From the NCBI GenBank assembly GCA_000727475.1, contig KL647295.1:3423548-3487547 (forward strand): a stretch of 64,000 bases of DNA, given 5' to 3'. Both the position numbers and the translations under genes were made by a program. Each line of letters opens with the position of its first letter. Position 1 is the stretch's first letter. The DNA comes from Sarcocystis neurona (taxonomy: Eukaryota > Apicomplexa > Conoidasida > Eucoccidiorida > Sarcocystidae). Of the stretch, positions 23,487 to 34,920 are shown in pieces. The notes beneath the pieces are model-generated. The model was not told where the DNA came from. It saw nothing but the letters and a program-made list of their open reading frames with translations, and did no database searches.

Positions 23487-24331
23487 TTACTCCTTCTTCT
23501 TGGATACCCTGTACTGGCCGATCACAACGGCATGATCGCGATGATAAGGCTCCAAAGTGAGTTGCTCTTTAGGCTTGCACTTTTCCTTTCTAAGTTTGTC
23601 TACCTCGGCAGCAAAAACCGCTTCCGGTTTCGCCGTCGAGTCCACACAGTTAGCTTTGATAGATATAATAAACCAGCCTCCCGCTTTCAGGAAATGGTGT
23701 GCGTTGAGTGCAACTATGCGAGACTGATCCGGTTGGGCTACATCCGCAAAAATTACGTCCACCATTCCCACAAGCATACGGTACTTCAGCGGTTGCCTCG
23801 CGTCTTCAACAATCGGTACAATGTTCTGGCGTTTCTTCGCCACGTTGGTGAGGTCTCTGCCGGACCGATGGGAAAACTCTACCGCATAAACGACACCCTC
23901 GGGGCCCACAATGTCCGAAACGTGTGAAACAGTCGTTCCATTCGCAGCACCAAGATACAGAACTTTGCTGCCCGGCTTGATGGGCATATTTGCCACACCG
24001 CCCACTACTGTAGCCCCCAGTTTAGACCTAAATGGATTCCACACGCGATACTCCACTTTGTTGCCAGACTCCTCTGCTACCTCCAGACGTTTCTCGCCGT
24101 ACACAGACTCGCCAGGAACCATATTTCTGGTAACCAGCGCGTCTGCTTTACCTTTTGACATGAAAATACCTTCAAACCGATGAGGAACCACGAGCACTTG
24201 CTGAGCCCCCCCTTTTCCTCCAGGTCTGCCACCTCGTCCGCCGCCGCGTCCACGCCCACCCCCTCGACCCCCACCACCCCCACCACGACCGCCTCCTCTT
24301 GCACTTTTAAACGATCCTCCTCCACGTCCAC
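23487..24331 (-). CDS. NOP1: Fibrillarin, rRNA 2'-O-methyltransferase (main exon)
   Basis: Fibrillarin is the catalytic subunit of box C/D snoRNPs and methylates rRNA ribose 2'-OH with S-adenosylmethionine. After an acceptor (TTTAAG|GT at 24331) the frame begins with a Gly/Arg-rich (GAR) domain of about 45 residues, then [32 protein letters not shown] and [11 protein letters not shown]. The SAM-binding motif is [20 protein letters not shown], then [33 protein letters not shown] and [14 protein letters not shown], ending near [19 protein letters not shown]. The usual GAAS of the SAM loop is GAAN here. The exon is 845 bp with phase 1 at its 5' end, so a short upstream exon carrying the ATG is missing from the model. 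It should lie within a few hundred bases above 24,331; an ATG with a possible donor near 24,680 is a weak candidate. A polypyrimidine tract precedes the acceptor. Confidence 0.95.
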
Positions 24332-25130
24332 CTTAAACAAAGCAGAAGCACAGCAACACTAGAAACGTCGATTTTAGCCAACTGCAGTTCCTCTTCAGTA
24401 GGAAGGATCAGACGGTACACGCTTACAGATCAAGGCCGGTTTGCAACTGTCTACAAAGATGCCTACGCACAATTCGCGTCAACGCGAAAACTGTGACGAT
24501 AGCCCCTGTGCAGCTGCTGCTGTTGATTCTAAACAGCGAATAAAATAACGCGACGCTTCCTAGCTCATACAACCTCACAAATTTGCAGGTGCTGACCAGT
24601 TACAAAACCTGAAACACCTGTTTTACTGTGTGCGACGTGGACAACGGGGACGTCCTGGCGAACGTCACGTTTCAACATTCCATCTCGACGTGTACTCCTG
24701 AAGCACTATTTTTGTAACTCACTACACGTTTCAAAGTACCGTACGCCTTCCAGGCAGCCCTCCACTCCTATTTGCTGTCGTTGAATGCACCCCGCTACTG
24801 CCGATGCCAAACGCTTGAACCGAAGAGAGTTTTCTGTATTTTCAGGTACGACTTTTAACCGTGCACACGCGACTATTGGACATCTTTCGCATTTGCATGG
24901 CAGTAGTGTGTTAGATATCAGTTCTGGCCGCATTTACACAAGGGAAGAACATACGTTTCATCACCATGACTGGAGCCAGTCGTACGCCGTCCACCAGAAC
25001 GTCACACACGGGGCTTTCGATTCTGCTCAGTGTACATTTATACAACTATGCGCTTCAGTGCTTATCCAACAGAACTCTTCGGACGCCCGCTACCTCAGTA
25101 CACCTATTTACAACCACGTAGCAAACATTC
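24332..25130. other. Fibrillarin first intron / upstream region
   Basis: Should contain the fibrillarin first exon and promoter on the minus strand. A plus-strand frame from 24,785 to 25,492 is open for 235 codons, but it is antisense to the better supported RGG exons, so I do not call it a gene. Confidence 0.4.
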
Positions 25131-25478
25131 CTATTTCACGGTCACGCCGTCATCTTCCTCAGGATCTGCTCCAGTCGATTCAGTGTATATTGCCTCTACC
25201 AAGCCGGATCGGAGAAGGCGGAAACGTGAGTATACGCCAAATTGGTACCACTTGGAACAATCGAACGCACCTCTGCCGCCACCGCCGCGTCCTCCTCCTC
25301 CACCTCTCCCGCCGCCTCCGCGAAATGAACCTGTATCGCTCACAACAGTACACCACCTTCTGCGGTGAAGATAAGCCACCTTTAATATCCTTAGAATGTG
25401 GTATCAAACAGTTACACAAAAGAGCATCTATAAGAATATCCGTCTTTTCAATGTTGAGGTTCATCCGGCCTGCGTCTC
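25131..25478 (-). CDS. RGG-rich protein, last three exons
   Basis: Minus-strand exons 25478-25416, 25330-25271 and 25195-25131 join in frame, with both internal junctions phase 1. Donors are GTAACT and GTGCGT; acceptors end CATAG, TACAG and GGTAG. The peptide runs GDAGRMNLNIEKTDILIDAL, then [19 protein letters not shown], then the acidic tail EAIYTESTGADPEEDDGVTV plus Lys and stop. The RGG block is the type found in RNA-binding nucleolar and Sm/LSm proteins. MNLNIEK could be the second half of an Sm fold, but this is a guess. The 5' exons are not resolved; they lie above 25,478, the first with phase 1 at its 3' end. Confidence 0.55.
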
Positions 25479-26269
25479 CTATGCAGATATAAGTGGTGCT
25501 AAACAACATTCGAGCAGTGCTTACGGATTCTTACGCAACGCAACGCACACTTCGAATTCGTCCCTATTGTGCCGCAAGTGCATTCGTTCATCTCTGCGAA
25601 CGCGGTGACACCGGCAAGCATATAACACATAATCTACGTACAAAAGTATGGATGTCGAAGTATACAGGTAAGAGGCAACCCACGGCACCTGTCGTGATTC
25701 TTACGCTTTCTCTCTACACCTTTCCACCCAGACCAATTGCACAAAGATGTACGTTTTACTCATTTCTCGATTCACGTGCGTATAATGGTTACGGTAGCCG
25801 CCGCTGCGGGGGTTGTCCTCGTTAACGAGGTTGCGTTTCGGGAGCATCGCTGACGGAATAGGCTCGCCCGGTGCTGCTTTCTAGCGTTTTGCCTCCCAGT
25901 TACTCTCCTCGCTGCTCAACATTCCCGTGAAGCAGTCCGCACGTACTGCCGCTGCGAGATTCGATAGCCTTCTGTAGCGTGTCTGCTTTGCAAAGACGAC
26001 CACGCAGACAATACGCTTCACTTAGGAGAAATGCAGCGCCACTTGGCAGGGGCAGTCACACGTGCAGGCCATGGCGGAAAGTACTTGAATACATCTGTAG
26101 TACTTGTAGTAGTATCCCCAAGTTACGTTACACGCAGGTATCGGAGCAAAAACAAAAGAAATCCGTGGTCACAATAGTGGCAGTGCCCGAACCCTAGTTC
26201 TGGTAACGCTGAAGACAGCACCAGCATCGCGTGAGACGGCATTGACGGAATGAGGGAAAGCAGTATTAC

Positions 26270-26323
26270 GAGTCGTTGACGATGATCAGACCGTCTTCGT
26301 CCCTCTTAATGCAGAAGTAATGT
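26270..26323 (-). CDS. Possible internal exon of an unknown minus-strand gene
   Basis: Acceptor CTTCCGCAG opens a 54-bp exon reading HYFCIKRDEDGLIIVND and closing at a GTAATA donor, phase 2 at both ends. The peptide is more protein-like than its surroundings. It could belong to the RGG protein upstream exons, but the intervening exons that would connect the phases were not found. Confidence 0.25.
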
Positions 26324-29300
26324 CTGCGGAAGTGTCGTAAAGGCACGAATGTAACGGCGACCAGTCAGCAATTCTGCTATGAGGGCACGTAGATCAGCAA
26401 AGAGAAAACCGGTTTTTGCATCCTGGTAGCACACGACAGAAAGTAATCATCCTATTTCACGGGCGACACCTCCGGTCCCCGCCGGACGCAGCTTCTACTG
26501 GTACTGATTGCGACAACACCCCTTGCGATAACTCCTGCCTCCGACAACTCCATCTATATCAGTAGAGAATATGAACCAGCACACTGCTAAGGCTGACAAC
26601 CACATGCGAAGTTCCGCTGCACCCAAGTATACACGCGTGCCAACCACTCCACTATATCATATTTACGTCTGTAGATGCAAAGACGTACCTCGCATTTTCG
26701 TCGGCGTCACGCGGTAAGATATTCAGGGACCTGCAGCTGCTGTAGGAAGAAGGCAAGGCTACAAAATAGATTCACTCGCCGGCTGTTCTATCTTTGAGGT
26801 ATCCTTGAGTTGTACGTGGTGTAGCGAGAGCTGTCGGGAACAATGCGTACGCGGGACATCACTGCCTTGCTCGCTGCACGTTCACGTATACATACGTTTG
26901 CTGAATAGTCAGTTTACGTTGCAATGTACTTACACGAGAAAACATGCGCGCACAGTCTTTTTCAGGGGCGTACACCTATCATAGGAATAATAATCCACAG
27001 ATGCCGAATAAAGAATAAATTTTCACAGTGTACACTAGCACCTACCAATCATGATCATGAACAACTGATACAGCCGCCGTAGTCATCTACACAATCCTGC
27101 AGATGTAGACCATCTGCGTAGAAGCAGCTGTACTTGCGAATCCTGGGCGACTCCACCCCACATGGAAGAAGTCACAACACGCAGAACTCCATATTGGCGT
27201 TCTGCCATCCAGAAAAACTCGGCATCACAGATTACTACAAAGTGTTTTGATCACTTACGTTTTCACAGCTGACCGAATTACACCTGCAACTTGCCCTTCA
27301 TGCGCGTATCTCACCAGACTTCCCTTTGAGCACTGCTGTTTCCCCCGCGATCTTGCGCAACGCCGTACAATATTTCTAGACATACCAACATTCACAGGTC
27401 CTACTTCACCTACACAAGCACTGAAACGTCACAATTTAGTTGCTCAGCTGTGAGTACAACGTCCCAACACGACGACCGACGGTGCACCGTCAGAGAATAA
27501 AAAGGTTTCGGGCCACAATATCCGATTTCCCCTCCCTGCATGTATAACCGGCGTTCACCGACTCTTTCCTTCTCGTATTACTTCAAATTTGCTTCAAGTC
27601 ACACGCGTCTCTCCTGGTGCAAGGTAAAACGCTAGCGAGGAGTCCCCACACAGCTTCGCACAACAGCCACGGCTGCATGCAAGTTTCCAACGTATAGCCA
27701 GGCAGCCACTACTCGCCACCGTTTGTAAAGACCTTATACATAGATGTATGTGTACATACATTTACATATATATTATGTACACTTTTACGTGCGTGTATGC
27801 TTGCATGTACATATATACACAGCGCGCGTATTCGTAATGTCGATGGTAACATATATGTGTACGCATGTCTGTAACAGTGCACTGGTGCCACCCCGGACTC
27901 TCCCACTTGTCCAAATATTTTCACCTTTTCTGACGGTACATGATAGAGTTCAACGCCTGCGCGATTCCTGCGGACGTACACCGGATAAAAGTTCGTTTTC
28001 ACTTTTGCGGTATCCCGACGTATGTATAGACGTACCCAGAAAGTACGGCGTGTCCATAAAAGTGCAGCTGTTAAGGCGGGGTAGGGCGGAATAGTCACGG
28101 AAGTCACCACGTGGGGGGCCGGCTGACAGCAAGGCGTCTACTGGCATGGAGAAACCTAGCATATCGTACCAACAGAATTTTTCCCGGCGATATGGGGGCA
28201 GTCTCACGGAGACATTGCTTTGACCGATGTAAACAGATAGACTGGCAGTCTGTACAATGAGGAATCGTACACGTGAAGAGCCACAAGTGCAGGTGTCATG
28301 ACGCGTACACAGCCAGCGTACCGTTGGATTACATACGCGCAAAAGTGCAGACGTTATCATACGAAGGCTTGCAGCCTTTAGAGATATGCACTTTACTTGT
28401 CGTGGCACTGGAAATGAACCGTCTCTTATGGACGGCGTGATAAATGCCGTCTAGCCGTACAGCACGTGTGGATCAGCAGTACACGCGTGCATCTACCTAC
28501 GTGTGCAGACAATCATGTGGGAATCTCGCTACATGTATGAATATATCCGTGGATGTACACATACGTACGCACGCGTGTGGGTGCGCATACTCGAAAACGT
28601 GGCGGCCGGGGCATCATCTCACTTCGCAGACACGCAAGCCACGCGCGAAGCTTAAGAATACCATCCGTGGCATCCGTCTTTGTGACATCTTTCACGTCTG
28701 CCTCAGAAGTGCCATTGAGAGAGAAGCAGGAAACTGGAAGCTCGTGGTCAGGCCTATATAATGTTCAACGGATGAATTTTCAAGCGAATCAAAAGCAAGC
28801 GCTCTTTACGTGCTGTCACCGCAGTGACATCCGCCATACATTTGAGGATATGATTTTTCTTAACGTACGAGGACAGCTGCGTAATAATGTGTCAGTGTCT
28901 ACGTGGGTGTAAATAGTGCTACAGAATATCACAGCTATCGCCGTTGACTTATTTCGCCTCCCTCTCACCACTAGGCGGGATTCGCTTATCTCGGTCAATC
29001 TGCAGCTGGAATCGAGAATGACGTATTGTTTTTCCCAGATCGGCAACAGAAACGTATGCTTGACAGTTAACGCGAGTGCATACCGACGCACGTCTAACGG
29101 AGAGATTCGTACAAGTGTACCTTACCCCGAGCGTTACACGTCGCACATACACACACATATATCGGTAAGGTCTGCTCAAGTACTTCACATTGCTCTGAAA
29201 GACGGTGTCTCACCATTCTCTACGTGTACTGCTTGGTCCTGTTTGCTGTGCGAATCTCAAATTTGTTGATGCAGCTCTAAGATTGAGAGTTACACCGGTG

Positions 29301-32300
29301 GAAATTCCAAGAAATGCGTACAATGGCACGCAAGCAAGTGTGCGCAAACAAATAGCTGTGTATTAGATTAGCTGAATGGGTAAAGTACAGTGAAAAGGTT
29401 TTCACACCTCTGGGATTCCTTTCACCAGAAACTTCACATTGTCGAAGGCAGGCCTAGAGTTACACAAAAGTGAAGACGATGAACGCACGCGAACGTTTAT
29501 GCATTTAAGGACAATGCGTATACAAATATGCAGATCTATTGAAAGATATGTGTGCCCGCATACGTGCGTTAACTTCCGTTGTCAAATGCTTCAGCTCACA
29601 GTGGCAACGTTTCTGAAGCACACGAAGTATTCATGTGTGCAAATATCCTACACAGACGTACAAGTGATCTGTAAGGACGTGCAATGCAATCACACAGGGA
29701 TGTCCATGCTCCCGTGGTCAAACGCACACCTAACGTAGGGCTGGTGTTAGTCGCAGATCGCCACTGCGCGCAGCAACTGCCCTTGGAATAGAAATACGCT
29801 GCGCCCACGAAGAGATGCACACAGCGGCTGTAAGGTGTTGTCCATCGCCTCTGCTCGACGCGCACGGAGGGTGGCTGCAGTTGAGACCTTACAGCGGAGC
29901 TCTGATACAAACTGCAACGCAAGGGTAAGTTCAACCTGTAAAATCAGCAGCTACTAATGTGACAGTCTGGTATCCACTAATACGTATCTTCAAAGTTTCT
30001 GCTGAAGAATCTGCGCCCGAAGCTGGCGCTTTTTAGTGCCACCTGCCTCAGTACCAACATAAATAATCTACTACGTATCAGAGGAGCGGGCACGCAACGT
30101 GTCACGGTGTACGCGTGTACAGTATCGGAGGAATCGTTGGTAGAGGCCCCTGTCATAGGACTGGTTCGATGTCCCCTCCCCTTGAATTACGTACTTTAAC
30201 AAGTCGGTAGTTGACTTCAGTGACACTGAATACTTACATGGACGTATGTACATATGTACATCTACGTACACGTGTAGTTGTCATGTGGTCCACACTGTAT
30301 TGTGACTAGGCCTGCGCGGTATAAGGTCACATTAAAGTGCTCTGTTTGAGCTCGTTTGCAGTGCATTTCATGTGCAATTGTACCATCGTGTGGCTTGGTA
30401 CCATAATCTGCCGATTCGGACTTTCCGTCGAAGTACGTCTCCTTAGTTCATTGAACTAAGCCCCCTACAAACAATCGTACGGTTCTATGGATACGCAAGT
30501 CGGCGACCTGCCTTATCCTCGCTTTCTATACACACAAATGTGTATCCACGTACTTGCTGTAGTGAGTGACCCTGCGCATGCGTACCAGATTATATACATA
30601 TGCATATGCAGATCTATTCGTTCCCGGTTTGTTTCTGCGGATACAGACACGAACGACCACATCCGTACAGCCTACACTTCAGCAGGTGTAGACTAGCAAC
30701 CAGCCTGACTCTATAGGGATTTGTATATATATATATATATCATTTACATTCACGTGTATATATAATCAGTGGATCAGCGTGCCTAGCAGCAACCACGTGC
30801 ATGTCCCTCAAGGGGCAGCTCGAAATGATCGGGACGCTGAAGACGACGAAGCGCTTCTTCGTCAGGCCGGATACCGCAGCGGTCACCCTTAGCATACGTG
30901 TGCACGACAGGACGGACTACACCACCACATACGTGTTAACACGACGCATCTGCAGAGAAGCCCAATCGTACGCATCCGCCTATCTGCAATTCTGTCTGGT
31001 TTTCCAACGAGCCTGAGCCTCCTGCAAACGTCCGTACTCTACGGAGGTGAGAATTACTGTGCTGTTCACCGGACAGGAGGAGTACTAACAGAAGTTCCCA
31101 ACAAACGTTTCGAGGTAAGATTTCCTTGCCACGCAACACTCACTACTAAGAAATGCCTCACTTGCATATTTTATACTCTGTTTACAGCTCCTGCGTATGG
31201 GCGTTTGAACGACCAGACATATCTACATATTTATGAGCTGTGATAGCCTCGTGAACTGAGGTATTTCGGAATGCCCCATGTATATCGTGGATCACTGGCG
31301 GCTAACGGAATTTCAACGCACACTCAATGTAGTCTCTAGATATTTGTTACATATGCGGCGTCCACGTAGAACACACGCAGTTGAGAAGTAATACCAGCGC
31401 GCGCAGACGGTGATCAGGATTACGTGTCGTCTTCTGACAAAATGGTATTGAGCACACTGTTCAACGTTCCTGTCGCACTGACTTAGTAATGAGATGTTGC
31501 ATTTATATATCGAAATCCAGCATCCTACCAACCGCTAGAAGCAAATCTGCTTAGCGTATCAGCAGTGTGGCGACCGGGTTATCTCAGTCTTTCGTTGTAA
31601 GTTCCTTCTCCCGTGTATCACTAAGGTATTAATTACATCTTTTTATTGCGTCGTGGATTCGAAACTCCTGTTTCATGTGGCAGTCGTAAACGCACGCATG
31701 TACGAATACAAATATAGGTATATTTATCTGCTGGTAACACTACATCACAAAATGGACTGCGCGTCGGACGAGTGTTCCACTGTTGCCTTGGTGCTCGCGT
31801 AAACTTCGCCGGAATGACACATTTTTCCCTCTGCCACCACGCAGTTGGTAATTCTCTTCGTACTAACTTTGTCAAATAGTACCAGTAATACTGCCACCCG
31901 GAACATTACTTCCAATATTACTGCTCGTACTACCACTACTACTGCCGCCAGTTCCCTTCCCAATAGATGTTTCCCTGGTGCCGCTAAACTATGTACAAGT
32001 ATGGCTATTTCCAGTACTGCTACTCGTCATACATATCCTGTGACTACTGATCGCACCGCTGGCAGGACTGAAAGTGATACCGGATACTATCATGACCGCT
32101 ACTATCACTAGGACGATTACTGCCAGTGCTACCGCTACTACTGCTACAACGGCTGCAGTACTACTACTATGTACATGAAGTGGGTAGTTTGAGTTGCCTG
32201 CAAGACACGGAAGCTCTGTCCTAACAGTGGATAACTGCCGTGGAAACTGCACTAAACCGTTTCTTCATTCATGAGAAGAAACCGTATCGTCGGAAGAACT

Positions 32301-34920
32301 CCTACAGGGAGAGAAAAATCGACAGAACCACGGCTGCCAGCATGCATCTTGCGGTTTGCGGGGCTGCCTCGCGCCTGTCAATTCCGACTGAAGGCCGTCG
32401 GTGCCCCGACGGCTGTGCGCTCACTAAGAAGTTTGCTTATTTTTTAAGGACCCGGAAAGACTTCGTGGGTATGTTCGCCAAGGGATGGTATGCAGAGGTT
32501 GTTCGTGAGACGGACGTTTGCGCATCTTACGCTTTCCACGAGACGTCGCAAGGGATCTACGGATCTCCATAGTTTTGACCATTCACATTTTTTAGGCTTC
32601 AAAGAATCACCTAAACAATAGTAACGGCAACAGTGTATTTTGGTCCGCGTTGATGTTCCAAAACTGAAGATGCATTAAAATTGACTTGTGCGTGTGCTAT
32701 CTTCACATGCGTGATCTGCGTGTTCTGCGAACTGTACCGCTACAGACATCTGCCGGGTATGCATGTGAAAAAAGACATTACGACTGATCCCCTTTTCCTC
32801 CATTTCTTCCCACTGCCAACCGGCGCCATTGCTTTCGTTTCAGTCTTCGGTTTCGCCGTGTCGCAGGCTTTGACTGTACTCAACGACTCGTGGACTTCAG
32901 CGCATAGGTTTGCTTATGCATATGCGTACACGTAATATGCACGTTTTCAGGTTGGTCCGTACACGTTATCAAGCCGCCCTGCGTTTGAAAGTTCTATTAT
33001 TATTGGTGACCTGTGTTTGCGGTGTAGAACGTTGCTCTCGCAAGTAACACCTTCGAAGGACGCGCAGTGATTAATAATTGCAAGTATGTAAATTACTGAC
33101 GTTTGAGTTACATCCATGTAATAGCTGTACAACTCTGTCATTCAAAGTGCAGTTCAAATGTTCTCTCTGTGTACTTGGAGACAGCACTTATGCAGGGCAG
33201 TCGGAGAGTTTCTCCTGCAGGACAGTCGGAGAGTTTCTCCTTGCGGAGACACTCACATAATCTAAACAGTTTTGCAACGTGACATCCAGGAACGGCGAAA
33301 TTCAACTTACGTATACATATATAGACATATATTTGTGAGTATAAGCAGATGGGAATACGAATGTATCAATGTATGTGCACGCATGGACACCTCAACCTTA
33401 TCACGTTGTAGGATGGAGGAGAGCTGCTCTGGACCTCGTAAGACACTGTCGTCTCACGTGCAGCGTAGCACCGCAGTGTTGTCTCCACATGGTGTTATCG
33501 AAGTAGAAATATAAATTTTCACTTCGTCCGTCTTCGTCTGCATGCGGCCTCGCATAAATTAGAAGACGGAACAGGTTTTGTCTGACGTCTGTGTGCCCAC
33601 ACAAGTGTGTGCTTGGACTGCAATCTGGCATCCGCTTTTTTCTTCTCTGCAGAGAGAGGTGTCCTCCTCTTGGCACGGGACGCGGTGCGTCCCTGCCTGT
33701 ATCGTTGATTCTGGAAAAGACTTTGTCACCTCTCACTTGATCGCATTCGGCGTCTTCGACTTGTGGAACATCTCAGCAATAAATAAATGTTGTCTGCCTG
33801 CACTGTTACATCCGCCACCAACTAGCAGCCGCCGCACACAGCAGTCTTGTATTCCGGCTACCGTGTGGTGTACGAGTCTGAGGACGGGTCTCCTCTGTGT
33901 TGGCGTATACTGCTTCAGCTTTTCAGTCTACCCATAAGATGAGAATGCGCACACATGTGTAAGTGTCTTTCCCTCCTAGCATCTGCGTGTGTGGGTAGCC
34001 AGATACGCAGGGCCGTCGTCGCGTGTGTCCGATCATAGGAGAGATGCTCTACATGCGTTATATGTTCGTAGGCACGCCAAGCAGACTCATAGAGAACCCC
34101 CGGGACCTCTCTGCATGTCTGTGTGGGCGCGTGTGCGTGGCCATTTTGTTTGTGTGAAGGTTTACTCGTTCTTATGCAGCGGACGCATGTACACGACTCG
34201 TGTGCATTGCTTCCGCGCAGAGTTAGCGGGCGGACCAACTGCACGCGAAGACGTTTTTTTCGCGAACGCTTTCTTCGAAGTTGGCCTCCTTTTTTTCTTC
34301 GAGGCCGTTTTTCTGGATTCGTGTGTAGCTCTTTTCTGCAACTGGACAACCCCGCCCACTATTTCAGCCGTGAGACGGGACGGCTGCCGGTGCCCTTGTT
34401 TTTTTGCCGGTGGGGCCAAGGCAAGCGCCAGGGCGGCGCACGTTCCTTCTGCAGATACTGCTGCCAGCTGTTCTAGTCATGTGTTGCTTCCCAGACCGAG
34501 GTGTCTGCCTGCTGCCTTGCTCACGTCCATCCGTCGCAGAAGGCAGCATCAGCAGTTCTTTTTCTCCGCTGGTCTTCGAGTCATAGCAGCGTCTGGTTTT
34601 ACCGCGGTGGGCTGCTCAGACGGCAGCAGACTTCCTCCCCTCCGGCACCTGTGTGTGCTTCATTTAATTCGGCGGAAAAAACAGCAGCAGCAGCAGCGGC
34701 AGCAGGCCTTCTGGTCGAGCACCTCGCCAAAGAGGCTGACCTGTTGGACGGGTTGTAGATATTCACACGCTGCGTCAACTCAGACAAGTAGCAGCAGCTG
34801 CTGCGGTTCGGAGGGAAGAAGCATCGGCACAGCAGAAGCGCTGCTACCAGTAAGAGCAGCAGCCGTCGTCACACTAATAGCACCAGCCACCGAGGCAGCA
34901 GCAGTAACAGCAGCAGCACC
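26324..34920. other. Gene-poor interval; scattered possible exons only
   Basis: Repeat-poor DNA of balanced composition with no recognised gene. A TA run lies at 30,726-30,745. Between 31,870 and 32,165 the DNA is a degenerate ACT/ACTG/TAC triplet-like tract that reads as Thr/Ser on plus and as a hydrophobic Val/Ala stretch on minus. A frame from ATG 32,342 to 32,572 (76 codons, MHLAVCGAASRL start) is open but unsupported. A strong acceptor (TTTTTTCTTCTCTGCAG) ends at about 33,655 on plus, followed by AATAAATAAA near 33,779, suggesting a terminal exon of a small plus-strand gene. The minus frame 34,162-34,419 is Lys/Arg-rich but lacks an ATG. Confidence 0.4.
33192..33241. repeat. 25-bp tandem duplication
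   Basis: Two adjacent copies of a 25-bp unit (GCAGG(G/A)CAGTCGGAGAGT followed by TTCTCCT) differing at one base. Confidence 0.9.

Noticed and set aside
24785..25492. 235-codon plus-strand frame
   Set aside because: Antisense to three phase-matched RGG exons; its peptide shows no structure beyond the complement of the Gly codons.
34162..34419. Lys/Arg-rich minus frame resembling a small ribosomal protein
   Set aside because: It has no ATG (it would start at TTG), has a TGA just upstream, and its composition mirrors a Phe/Ser-rich plus strand; no family match was recognised.
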